Of a stretch of 64,000 bases of DNA, positions 44,868 through 57,300 are shown piece by piece. Both the position numbers and the translations under genes were made by a program. Origin of the DNA: Taxawa tesnikishii (nom. ined.) (Eukaryota; Ascomycota; Dothideomycetes; Dothideales). Location of the stretch: the NCBI GenBank assembly GCA_030247885.1, contig JAPDRO010000022.1, positions 62,001 to 126,000 on the forward strand. Reading direction: 5' to 3'. The notes below the pieces were generated by a model, which was not told the origin of the DNA, did not search any database, and worked only from the letters and a program-made list of their open reading frames with translations. Each line of letters starts with the position of its first letter. Position 1 is the first letter of the stretch.

Positions 44868-46994
44868 GAAGTCTTCCCCACCGTGTGCACAGACCCACCG
44901 CGTGCAACGCGTTTCATGCAACAACAATTGACGCTCATTTCATGATAACTTGCTCAAAACAATGAATATGGATGAAGCAATTGCTGAGTTACGTGTCTCT
45001 AACTCTCCAAATGTAGCTGCTACAGCAGCAAAGTACAAACTCGTCAGATCGACCCTCTAGAGAAGATGGAAGGGCATTACCACTAATAGGAGCCAAGTCG
45101 TTGAAGATTCCAGGTTCCTGAACTAGCAACAAGAACAGCAGCTTTTGCTGCATATCAGACAGCTGTGTGATCGATGCCTTCCACCTACACCAGCGATCGT
45201 AGCTGAGATAGCTGCTTAGCTTGGTGGAAGAGCTCCTGGGCATAACTGGTGTTCAAGGTTTGTTAAGAGGCACAAGGATGAGCTAGACTCTCGATATCTC
45301 AACAATCTAGACCTGGAAAGGCACCAAGCTAACTCCGTGGCTTCCTTTGAGCGATATTTCTCCATCATTAGCAAGAAAATGGATAAGTACCGGATACTGC
45401 CTAAGAACACCTATAACATGGACGAGAAGGGCTTTCTTCTTAGAAGGATCACTAAGGCTAAACGAATTCTTCCAAGAGACCTATGGGCATCTTAGAAGCT
45501 TCTTGGAGCTGGCCAAGATGGATCAAGAGAGTGGATCACAGTTGTAGCTACGATATGTGCGGATGGAACAGCTTTACCCCTCTCTTGATCTATGACAGTA
45601 CTTCTAGCTCTATCCAGGACTTATGGGTCCAAGACTTCAACTCCAATGAACACCAAGCTTAGTTTACCTCTTTACCAAGTAGCTAGACTTCTGATGAGAT
45701 CGGTTTCAAGTAGCTAGAAGACTTGTTTGACAAGAAAACCCAAGACAAAGCAAGGAGAGATTAGAGGCTATTGTTTGTTGATGGTCATAGATCTCATGTG
45801 ACTCTAAAGTTCCTTGAATAGGCTTAGCAGCATAAGATCCTTATTGCTATGTATCCTCCTCACTCTACACACAGACTGCAGCCTCTAGATGTTGGTTGCT
45901 TCGCTCCTCTAGCCACCTATTATAGCCAGCTGCTTGAATAGCAGACTAGGCTCTTAGAAGGCTAGACAAGGATGACTAAGAGAGATTTCTTCAAGTGCTT
46001 CTATCCAGCATAGCACAAGGCCTTCACAGACAAGAACATCGCTTCTAGCTAGAGTAAGACCGGCCTGTTCCCCTTGACCCTACTTTAGTGCTTGATAAGC
46101 TCAAGCCAAGGAACTAGAGAGAACCAATACCAAGAGGGCCAAGCAGAGGGGCATCAAGCAGCCCTTCTGCTTGCTAGGACTCTCCTTCTAGTATGAGGAA
46201 GCTAAGAGCAATCATCAATAAGACGGTAGACAGGAAGACCAAGAAAGTCATCAAGAGGCTTGGTAATAATCTCCAGAAGAGCAGGGCAAAGGCCACGCTT
46301 AAGAGGCTTAGTAAGTAGCAGGTAATAGAGGCTCTAAGGCATAAGAAGAAGAAGAGGAAGCGTGGTAAGAAGTTGATTGAGCAGTTTAGAGCTAATGAGG
46401 GCTCTAGAGCAATTCTTTTAGCCCCAGCAAGGTAAGGGCTGCCCTTAAGCTTCAAGACTAGAGGGAGCAAGAGAAGGAGCAAAAGAGAGAGAACAAAGAG
46501 CAGAGGGCTCAAGAGAGAGCTATTAAGAAGGTCAAGAAGGAGCAGGAGGCTCAAAAGAAGCGTGATGACAAAGCTATGGCTCAAGCTGCTCGCAAGGCCT
46601 CTAAGGCTTTGAAGAAGGCTCAAAGGGAGGCAAAGAGAGTGGCCAAAAAGGCTCAGAGACAAGCTGAATTGGAGCTGAAGGCTCAGAACAAGAGGCTAAG
46701 AGGAAGACTAAGGAAGCAACAGGTACCTACAAAGCCTGTAGTCACAGAGGAACCTCCAAGTGCTCTAGAGGCACCAAAATAGCTCAAGTCAAGGTCAGGG
46801 AGAACTATCCGTGCACCAGCGCACCTATCAGAATGAAACTTGTTAGGATGATTGAACATTGATTTGGAAACACGTAGCTTAAATCTTATTCCGTACTGAT
46901 CTATGTAGCTAGTAGAATCAATTAGTAAATTGAAGAATTAGCAAGCTTTATTTGTTGCACGCGGTGGGTCTATGCACACGGTGGGGAAGACTTC
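44868..46994 (+). mobile_element. Fot1/pogo-type DNA transposon, inactive, complete ends
   Basis: 2,127 bp bounded by 41-bp terminal inverted repeats (44868-44908 and 46954-46994; GAAGTCTTCCCCACCGTGTG at the tip) that differ at one position, a C/T change. Both sides carry TA, the target site of Tc1/mariner-superfamily elements. The inside encodes a pogo-group transposase on the plus strand. Two nearly perfect inverted repeats argue for recent insertion. Confidence 0.93.
44956..46782 (+). pseudogene. Fot1/pogo transposase remnant with many TAG stops
   Basis: Begins near MDEAIAELRVSNSPNVAATA (HTH_psq-like), then a CENP-B-type helix-turn-helix (FVKRHKDELDSRYLNNLDLE), the DDE core (YNMDEKGFLLRR; WITVVATICADGTALP; LLFVDGHRSHVTLKF; YPPHSTHRLQPLDVGCFAPL) and a Lys/Gln-rich coiled-coil C-terminus ending SALEAPK. 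Fifteen or so in-frame stops are present and nearly all are TAG. This is what C-to-T change of CAG codons (CpA context, as in RIP) or G-to-A change of TGG would leave. Not functional. Confidence 0.88.
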
Positions 46995-47341
46995 TACCTC
47001 GGCAAAAGTCTGCGTACAGATTCGCGCGACGCGTCAGCTAGAATAATACTCTATCAATTCAACTACTACTATAGCGCTATAAACTCGTACTCTTACTATA
47101 ATACCGCGTAATAGACGTCGCAATACTAAGATCTTACTAGCTATAAGAAATTAGATCGTTAAAATAGTTATTACTAGTATACTATAGCGTTAAATATATA
47201 AGATCTTTAACCTTATAGCTAGTACTATTAGTACTACTATTAAAAGGTCCTCTTAGTAACTATACGGTATCTCTAAACCTCGTATAAGCCGTCTATAAGC
47301 TTATATAGAGCGTATAAAGCGTATAATTATACGTTATATAC

Positions 47342-47508
47342 TATTATAAGATAATAGCTACCTAGTCTAAATAAATAGTTATATAACTTATTAAGCTAAG
47401 CGGGAAATCTCTTTATCTCCTAGCTGCCGTTATAAATAGCTTAATTAATTAATAAGTTATAGTTAGTTCTACTATATATTTAGTTATAGTTAAGCACTTA
47501 GTTTAACT
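47342..47508 (+). repeat. Left LTR of the Copia element, 167 bp
   Basis: Aligns without gaps to 52666-52832; about 17 differences, all transitions. Confidence 0.9.
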
Positions 47509-50500
47509 AGTTATAAGCCCGAGTTTATAATAGCTTACTACTTAATTAAGTATAGTATATTTTGTACTTAGAAGGGCTATAATAGGTAGTAAGACTAGCA
47601 CAATTAATACCTATATTAGAAGGGCTACTATAGGTAGTAAGACTAATATAATTCCTATATATAAAAGAGCTACTAGAAGTAGTAAGACTACCTATAGAAG
47701 TATACTAGTACTTAGAAGGGCTATAAGGTAGTAAGACTAAGTACTATAGGGCATAGTAACTAGAAGGGCTATAATAAGTAGTAAGACTAGTTATACTAAG
47801 TAAAGCTCTTTACCGCTACGAGCTTACTAAGTATTATAAAGCCTACCCTACTTCTATAGACACCGAAGTCTACTAACTTATTACCTTCCCTTTCGCGCTA
47901 ATTCGATTTTACTATATCGTTTTAATCTATATAAACGACTACGATAAGCTTAATAGACGAATTCTTTAGTAAGAGGAGACTTATTCCTATTCTTATAAGA
48001 GGGAATTCGGAGAGATAGTTTATACTTATAAGAGAGTAGTTAATAGGAGAAAACATCTAGTTTATTATTAGAAATAGATTAGAAAAGAAGGAGGGTATAT
48101 AGACGACAACCTTATCTTTAACTCTAGGGGAAGAGTTTATAATAGCTATATAGCCTCCTACCTTCCCGTCCTATATCTAAGCTAATACGAAAGCTAAATA
48201 CTAGATTACTATCTATATTAGTAAGGATAACTAAGACTAGATTAAGGACCTAGATATAGCTATAACTAAATAGAAGGAGCTAAGGAACAAATACTTAAAT
48301 AAGCTTTAAATAATAATAAGGTAATACCTATAGGATTTCATTAACTATAAGATAGGCCTAGAGACAACTATAGATAAAGTATAGACTTAACTAGCTAAGC
48401 TAAGTAAGAGGGTAGCTACTACTTAACTAGATATAGTAGCTATTAAGAAGCTAAGTAGGAGACTCTAGTAGCTACTCTAGGCTTTACTAAATAAATATAC
48501 TATCGTAAGGGATACTATTAATACTTAGATAAATCTACTAATTAAGGAGTCGATCCTTAAGCTCTAAGAGAAAGAAGCTTCTCTTAAGGCTAAGGCTAGC
48601 TAATTTGCTCTTCTTATTAAAAGGCATTAACGATAAAAGACGTCCGATAGAAGGAGATCCTAGTTACTAAATTAAGCTAAGTATTATCTTTATAATAGTA
48701 ACTACTAGCTAAAAACTGCCCCTCTCTTAAAGATGCAAGGACTATAGTAAAGGACAAAAGGAGATAAAAGAGGTCTTAAGTTAAGCTAGAGAGGAGTAAC
48801 AACGACATAATAGACCTAATTAATAAGCTCTACAAGGAGGTTATAGACTTAAAGTAAGAAAGGATAGGCTTAAAGTAGGAAAAGAGGAAGTATAAAGCCT
48901 TTAAAGCTAAGGAAACTTTAACCTTAAGTAGATCCTAGACTATAGAGTTAAACCTATTAAGCTAAGATTAGGAGTCTACGGACCTTATTAAGGAGGTTAC
49001 TTATCTCTCTAAGGAAGTAAGAAGTAAGGTTCCCTACTAAAGCTAGGCCTCCGATACTAGTACAAGTTTATATATAACTAACTAGCCCTAGTTATTTAAG
49101 GGACCGCTCCGAGATATCCTAAGACGGAAGATTATAGTAGGAGGAGGAGTTCTATTCTTAAACTACTAGGGTATAGTAGAGATAATAGATAAGGATAGGA
49201 ACTCGATCCTTCTATTAAAGATACTCTATATTCCTAATCTCGGAGCTAACTTATTATCTAAAAGGAAGATATGCGAGAGCGGACTCTATAGGACCTTCGA
49301 CGAAGACGATATATACCTAAAAGACAAACAAGGAAATGTCGTAATGAAGGCAAGGCATAAAGGTAGTATCTATATTATAGACAAGATTACCTCGCTAAAT
49401 AATTAATATGCGTTTCGAGCTATATCGGGTACTTATTAGGGTTCTATTCTATTAAATTTACGAGATAAGATTACCTACTAATAAGTAGAATCTATATAGC
49501 TCTAAGAGCCGAGTAATTAGCTAGCTAATATACCCGAGGATTTACTAATAGAAGCTAAGGTAAATATTATATAGCTCCCGGAGCTATGTAAAGATCTAAT
49601 AGATAGTCCCGAAAAGGTACTAGTAAAAGACATAGCCTAAAAGTAGAGATACTAACTATAGTATAGAAGGCTTGCCTATCTTAGGGCTAAAAAGATTAGT
49701 AACTTATATAGAGTTATAATACTTACTAAACTAATCTAAATTAATAAAAGCTATTAATATAAGATCTATACGCTTACTAAGATTAGGAATAAGAAGGGAC
49801 CTCTCTTAATAAGAAAGCTAGAAGTACTTAACCTAGTCTATATAGATGTTTATAGACTATTCGAACTATTATAGTAAGGGTATATTATGTTCCTTCTTAT
49901 CGTAAATAACTACTTAAGGAAAGCCTAAATCTATAGACTAAGGACTAGGGATAAAGCTCCTACTTACCTTTAGTAATAGAAGAAGAAGGCGAAACTCTAG
50001 GGTAAAGCTAAGCTTAAGGCTATTAGAAGTAATAATACTCCTAAGCTAAAGGAAGTCTTTTAAGAGTAGGAGAGATAAGAGGGAGTCTAATCGCAGTTTA
50101 CTATTACCTAAATGTCTTTATAAAATAGAGTTATTAAAAGAAGCAACTAGACTATAGAGTTTAATATAAGGGTAATACTTAAGGACGTAGGGCTACTAAA
50201 CGAGTTCTAGTTCGAGGTAGTATAAACTAATGTCTACCTTAGAAACCTCATGTCTAACGGACCGGTTGTTAATAGTAGATAACTTAGTCCTAAGGAAGCT
50301 TTTACTAAAATTACCCTATTAATCGACTACATTAGAGTCTAGGGTTACAAAGTTGTTACCTATATAAACTTAAAATCCCTACCTTTATTCTTAAGATAAG
50401 ATAAGCTAATAGATAGAGGTAGAGTTAGAGTCTTTATAAGCTATATTAAAGGCACTACTAAGTAATAGAAGCTCTAGGTACCGGACATAAGAAAGATAAT

Positions 50501-52665
50501 TACAAGTAGAGTAGTTAAGTTCTTTAAGGACAAAAAGGAGGGGATATTAAGCTTAATATACCCGTTAGATTTACTCTAAATGTAGCACCTTAAAGGAGGC
50601 TAATTAGTAGACTAAGGAGGCAGCTAATAGAGCCTATACTAAGTATTTATAAGGACATACTATAGTAGGAGGAGCTTCCTAAGACTATGGATTAGGAGGA
50701 GTCTTATATAACCTAGTAGGAGGAGTCTCTACTAAAAGAACTATAATAGGAGGAGCGAGAGATAGTTGTTTTAACTTAGCTAAAAACTATATTCTCCTAC
50801 GTTAAGATTCCTGCCCTAGTTTTACTAAAGAAGGTCTTCTCTCACGTCGAAATCTTAATAGTTAAGAGAATAAGAGGGGATCTCGATAAAGACGAGTTAG
50901 AAATTAACTATAGGCTAGCTAAGATCTCTAAGGCTCTTATAGCTCTACTTGCAAAAGAAGGATAAAGTTAAGTTATCGCTCTTTCTAGGGTTAATTAAGT
51001 AGAGGAGGAGTTCGCTTTTATAGTAAAAGGTAAGATAAATATCCTAATTCCGCGAACCTATCTAGAAGCTATTTATAACCCTATTTAGGGAGAACTCTAA
51101 AAGGAGGCTATTAAGAAGGAGCTAGATACTTTGTAGGTAAACGTAACGTTTAAAATAGCTACCCTACTAAAGGGGTATAATATCGTGTTAAGCAAATAAG
51201 TTTTCGATACTAAGTTTAACTTAGATAAATCTCTAAATAAGCTAAAGGCTAGGCTAGTAGCAAGAGGATTCTCCTAGAAGTACGGTATTAATTTTGAATA
51301 TACTTTTGCTCCTACCCTAAGGTATAATACCCTAAGAGTCTTCCTAGCTATTATTACAATCGAGGATCTAGAGTGCTATTAAGTGGACGTTAATAATACC
51401 TTTACCGAGTCGTTCTTAAAGGAGGAGATTTATATAGTACCTTTACCTAGCATTGATCTCGCCCCTAGCTAAGTACTTAAGGTTCTTAGAAGTCTATACG
51501 GTCTCAAGTAGGTAGCGAGAGACTAGAACTAGAACTATATACTATAGCTTTAGAAGCTAGGCTTCGTTTAGAGCGAGGCAAACTCGTATCTTTTAATTTA
51601 CCTAGAAAGGAAGATACTTCTCCTTATCTACGTAGATAATATCTAAGTGGCGTATAAGGACATTAATAATATCCTATAGTTTAAAGAGGCTTTTGCCTCT
51701 ATCTTTAAGATTAAGGACCTAGGAGAGATTAACTTTATCCTTAGAGTGAAAATTACAAGGGATAAGGAGGCTAGAACAATTAGAATAAACTAGTCTTATT
51801 ATATTAAAGACATTCTTACCGAATATAATATAGAGAAAGATAAAGCTTACCTAGTAAAGGTACTATTAAATAGCTACGATATACTAAGACTAGCTAGACC
51901 CTAAGATGCAAGGGTAGACTAAAGAGAGTACTAGTATCTAATTAGAAAGATAGTTTACCTTAGCATTCTAATAAGGCCTAACATTACCTTTGCCTTAAGT
52001 AGACTAAGCTAGTACCTTATAGATCTAGTAGAGTTTTATACTAAGGTAGCTAAGGGAATCTTAAGGTACTTAAGATTAAATGCTAACCTAGCAATTATTC
52101 TAGGAGTATACTAAGACTAATATCTAACTAACTTTTCTAACTTTAACTATATAATAAATAAACGAGATAGGATCTCTATCCTTAGTAATATGTTTATACT
52201 CGGAGGAGAGCTAATTAGCTAGATAAGTAAGAAGTAGAAGTTAGTAGTAACCTCTACTATAGATGCTAAATATATAGTAATATATACTTACTTAAAGCAA
52301 TTATAATAGCTTATACTACTCTTAAGAGATATAGGCTATTAGTACCTTATTAGTAGCGACCCTTTTAAGCTAATAGTTTAGGAGGAACTAAAGTTTACTA
52401 TTAGATTACCTATTATACTTAAAGGAGATAACTAAGCTACTCTCTCTTATTTAAGATGCGCATACTTATAATAGATTAAAGCACATCGATGTAGCCTATT
52501 ACTATATTAGAGATTTACATAAGAGGAAGAGGATTAATATTAACTTTATTAGTATATAAGAAATAATTACTAACGGCTTTATAAAGCCTCTTTAAGGTTA
52601 GTATTTCTAGAGGTTTATTAGTTAACTTAGACTATCTAAAGAGGACTAATCTAACTAAGGAGGAG

Positions 52666-52832
52666 TATTATAAGATAATAGCCGCCTAGTCCGAATAGAT
52701 AGTTATATAACCTATTAAGCTAAGCGAGGAATTTCTTTATCTCCTAGCTACCGTTATAGATAGCTTAATTAATTAACAAGTTACGGTTAGTTCTACTATA
52801 TATTCGGTTATAGTTAAGTACTTAGTTTAACT
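52666..52832 (+). repeat. Right LTR of the Copia element, 167 bp
   Basis: Partner of 47342-47508; preceded by the purine-rich stretch AAGGAGGAG. Confidence 0.9.
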
Positions 52833-53831
52833 TATACGTAAATATTTATTTTATAACTATAGCTAACTTTTAAAGGATTTCTAGTTAAATTATAGCTATA
52901 TTATAGTTTACTAAGTTCTAAAGGACTAAGGTATTAAGGATTAAATTACTAAGAAGAAACCTTTATTATTAAAAGCCTTAACTAAAAGGAAAAGAAAATA
53001 GTATAAATTATATAAAGACTAGAGTATTAAAGACTAGTTAAAAGTTATCTTTTTAGATAAGTACTTTATAAAGCGTAAATCTAGTAAACTAGCTATTTAT
53101 ATATAGCGTACTATTAGCTAAGTATATTAGAAAGATAAGGTTTAACTATTTAATAAGAGTAAAGATATACGTATAATAGTATAGGCTAGTATATATAGTA
53201 ACTATAAGACTAAATTAATTATTATACGTAGGGATATAAAGTTAAAGAAGTAAGAGTACTTAGTAAACTTATATATTAATACTCTTACTATAAACTTACT
53301 TCCTATATATTATAAGGACTTACTATTTTAGTAAGATAACGCTAGTATATATATAGCTAGAAAGATAGTAGCTTTTTTAGAAAGGAAGGTATTAAACTAG
53401 TAAAAGACTAGCTTATATACTTACTAAATTTAAACTCTATTAAGTATATATAAGCTATACTTAAAAAGTAACTCTTTTAGCTATATCTTAATATAAATCT
53501 ATAAAGTAGTAGTAATAACTTTATATATAAAAGGATAGAAGATACCCTTATATATACTTAAGATTATATTAGTAATAATATAATATATAACTATATTATA
53601 AGTATAATAAATAAGATTTAAGCTTACCTTTAAAATAATAGTTAATATACTAAATACTAAAGAAAATTACTATTCCTAAGTTGCTATGTAAACCTCTAAG
53701 ATCTAAACTATTCTATACTTAGTTTACTAGTTAATTACTAGTATTATAAGTATAAGGTATAAGGTAGTATATTAAAAGGTAAGCTTCTAGATTCGGAGGA
53801 TTCGGGAATTACGTAGACTTTTGCCGAGGTA

Positions 53832-54397
53832 TCATAGTACATAGTTAATATACTAGTTGTTATAGCACGCGGGCGCAATTTGGTCTATTTAGTGACGCGC
53901 GCTAACAAAATGCCCGAGAGGAACCCCGGAAATCCAGGCTGTTTTGGTACGAAGAATAGGCACCGCAAGCGAGTCCCAGGCTGCAAAACCTAGCGGACTC
54001 GCCTCGCTTCGGCTCGAGCGCTATCTCTATTTCTAGCAACAATTCCACAATGGTAATCTCGGACCTGCACGTTGTCAGCACTTACACACCTCCGACCCGC
54101 TTGGCAATGGCAGTCTATTGGGCAAACTCGCCATTATCGGCGAGCTGCAAAAGGACATTTCTTCTAATTTTAGCCGACGAGATGTTGGACATGTGTGCCA
54201 CAACTTCTCAGCTCGCCTCGCCGGAGGAATTGCTCTGGCAGTCTTACAGCCAGCATAGCCTTGACGGCTGCAATATGTGCAGCGATTGCGCCAAAACCGC
54301 TCCAGGCGGACGACGATAGAGATTCTCCAAACTACCGAAACAAGCAGTGTCTACTCCGCGTAGCAGAGCGCCGTGTTGGCCTGGCCGAATTGTCGAG
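53832..54397. other. Likely promoter region of the NLR-type gene
   Basis: Base composition returns to normal within a few tens of bases of the mariner right end. No recognisable coding content apart from short frames. Confidence 0.45.
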
Positions 54398-57300
54398 ATG
54401 GCGTCGAACGGGAAGGACGACAACGAAAAAGGCAAAGGACACTCCATACTGGACGCCGTCGAAGTTCGTCCTGGGCTTCATCGAATCTTTGCGCCGGCTC
54501 AGGACGCACAAGCTGACATCGTCCTGGTTCCCGGACTCGGAGCACACCCATATCACACATGGATCTGGAAGGGCCCTAATGCACCACAAGGATTCTCCTG
54601 GATTCGAGAGGCACTGCCAGCAGATTTCCCTACCGCCCGCATACTGCTTTTCCAGTACAAGTCGCAGTGGTTTGGCAATGACTCTGTTTCCGCAAGCCTC
54701 ACGGATATCGCAAATTCACTGGTTCGAGATCTGGATAATGACACAGAAAGGAAGAAAGCGCCTCAACGCCCTATTCTTTTCATTGGCCATAGCCTTGGAG
54801 GGTTGGTCATAGCGAAAGCAATCTGGACTGCTCAAGCCCGCAATGACTACTTTCCAAGAGTTTTCCGATCCATCACCGGATGCCTTTTCCTGGGTTCGCC
54901 TTTCCGAGGATCCGAAGCGAGCGTCAATGCAGGAAATCTCGCCGACGTGCTCGGTGCCTTTGGACTAAGCAGCAAGATAAAAACTCCGCCTTACTTCAGC
55001 TTCTGAAACCTCAGGACGATACGCTTCAAGAGGTTGTAAATAATTTCACTAGGATAGCGAACAGAAACTGGATTAATATCTTCTGCTTCTATGAAACGCT
55101 AGACACACAAATCGGATTCAGGTTTGTGAGCCAGAACATCAAGGTAAGGACTTCGTCTACAGTTGTAACGAACATACAAAGCTCACTTGCTTTCGTCTAG
55201 CTTGTGTCACAATCCTCGGCTGTCCTCGACGGTGCAGAAGCCCTTTCCATGAACTGCAATCACAAGGAGCTTAACAAGTACAGGAGCGCCGATGACGATA
55301 GATACCTGCGTGTGCGCAGTGAACTCAACCGCATGATTGAAGATGGTGGACCGAGCAAGCGACGCCAGAACGGTAAGCTCCCTCTTCTCTCACACACATC
55401 TTTGACGCTGACTTTTCGCTAGCGGAACGACAGCCAGTCTTTGATAGCAGCAGATTGAGCGATTATCTTGCGCGATTTCCAGTTGACAAGAAAGGCGCAG
55501 ATACCGATCTTGAGGATATCAGAAATAGTAGTGGTTCAGACACGTCGTACGAAATCTTGAACCAATCATCATATCTGGAATGGCGAGACTCAAACCGCCC
55601 GTCGTTGCTTTGGATATCCGGCGAACAGGGGCGGGGTAAAACTGCTGCGGCGGCATCCATCATCACAGATCTCCAAGTCAGCGTTCCCAACACGGACCCC
55701 ACAGGCAACAGAGCAAATCTCAAGGCTTTCTTCTTCTGCGGACCTGGCCGCCGGAGGGACAAGGGGTTGAATGTCCTGTATTCGATTACGGATCAGCTCA
55801 TCACTGAGAAGAGGAGTTTGGGCCAGTATCTTCTCGATGCAGCGGACGACAGCACAGGCTCGGGAACCAAAAATCAGCACACCGATGGCAGAAGTGACAG
55901 TAGACAACTGGGTGGAGCATCATTTCCTATACGCGCCATGTGGCGCTGTTTGCAAAACATGCTTGGGGATCAGGGGATACAAGCGGCTTACGTCGTCGTG
56001 AGTAATCTCCACGGGATTGAAGCCGGCTCGCTACAGGAGCTTCTCGACGCATGGACACAGGAGCGAAAAGACAAGAGCATGCTCAAGCTACTAGTGATCA
56101 GCCAGAACAAGGACTCGATCCGAGTAGCGCTTCAAACAGCGATTCGAATAGACTTAGATGCCCATGAGTCTTCGAGCCTAGTCAACAACGGTCTACGTCT
56201 TTACGCTGTCGAAAAGGCCAACGAACTTGCGAACAATCAGCAATACCCCCAGTGGCTCAGGAACATTGTAACTGCGTGGATGCGGGACACAGCCGGTGAC
56301 CGAGTATGGGTTGATCTGGTGTTCTTGCATCTGAACAATGACTCCATTGATCATCATAATGTCCCAGGCATCATGCAAATGTTGCCACCGGACCAGGAAG
56401 CCTTGACCCAATATATTTGTGCTGTCGCTCTCAATTCCGCTTTGCCGGATACCGGTCTGATTAGAGAGATATTCCGAGCAGTGGCTCTGGCTTATTCATA
56501 TCCATCAGTGCCAGAACTCGCTGTGTTAGTCGACTACCCTTTGGAGCAATTCAACGAGGAGGAATTCACCCAGCGCTACATCAACCAGTGTGGTTCTTTG
56601 CTGGAGCTGTTCCGCGACGACGAAGATGGCGAAGACGCAGGATTTGCAACACAGAGGGTTCGCTTCAAGCATCGGGGCATCGAGGATTTCCTCTGTGATT
56701 CCTACGATTTTCTGAGTCTTGATGAGGATGGCAAGAAACGGCAACACGGCATCTTCGCCCAGAGATGTTTTGACTATATTGTCAGAGCTACGGAAACGTC
56801 TCCAGAAAACGGCAATACGCAGAACTATATGGCACCTCACACAATTGATCGACAAGTGCCTTTCTCAGTCACGCGTGACGATGGAGCTCAAACTTACTCT
56901 TCAGGAAACTACAACGCCGCTATGGACGGAAACAGAAATCACGCACGCGACTACGTTGTCCCCATCTGGCAAGGACAGGCCCAACGGCTTCATCAGGACA
57001 GTGGCTACGGCTATTCCCATGACAGCTACAACCACTACGATATGAGAAATCGCCACCAGGGCGTTACCGGAGCAGACGTCGGTTACCAAAGCTGGCAGAC
57101 GCAGTCTTCCTCGACCGACCAATATTATGCAGGAATGCCCACTTCGTACGAGCACATCACTGCTCCTGGTTGGAGGCAATATAACATCCCTGCTCAAGAT
57201 AGCTCAGCAAATTCTCAGCAGCCCTACCGTCAGGTTCCAGCACCTTCCTTTGGAAATACTGTCGAAAACGCGGATTCAGAGCCAGAGTCTGACAGCGAGG

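Larger units (their letters stand above)
47342..52832 (+). mobile_element. Ty1/Copia LTR retrotransposon fossil, complete ends, heavily degraded
   Basis: 5,491 bp with direct LTRs at both ends and a 5-bp target duplication TATAC (47337-47341 and 52833-52837). The parts lie in Copia order on the plus strand: gag-like region about 48.0-49.0 kb, protease/gag-pre-integrase about 49.1-49.4 kb, integrase about 49.6-50.3 kb, reverse transcriptase about 51.0-51.9 kb, RNase H about 52.0-52.6 kb, and a purine tract just before the right LTR. Coding text is broken by dozens of stops. The damage is RIP-like, so age cannot be read from it; the insertion is younger than the mariner element it interrupts. 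Confidence 0.9.
46997..53829 (+). mobile_element. Tc1/mariner-type element, split by a Copia insertion
   Basis: Terminal inverted repeats CCTCGGCAAAAGTCTGCGTA at 46997-47016 and its complement at 53810-53829 match at 19 of 20 positions (one C/T). TA flanks both ends (46995-46996 and 53830-53831). Without the retroelement inside it is about 1.34 kb, a normal size. The left part (to 47341) retains helix-turn-helix-like text, the right part (52838 onward) the DDE-like text DNASIYIARKIVAFLERK. Composition is very A+T-rich and the coding text is full of stops. Inactive. Confidence 0.85.

Noticed and set aside
46174-46662. Leucine-rich open frame on the minus strand inside the pogo element
   Set aside because: It is the antisense of the Lys/Gln/Ala-rich transposase C-terminus.
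44956-52600. Reassigned TAG codon (readthrough) as an explanation for the many TAG stops
   Set aside because: All host genes in the window use TAG, TAA and TGA as ordinary stops, and the TAG excess is confined to repeats and matches CpA-to-TpA change.
54050-54319. Short open frame just upstream of the NLR-type gene
   Set aside because: No domain, no splice link to the next exon, and an overlapping frame of equal quality.
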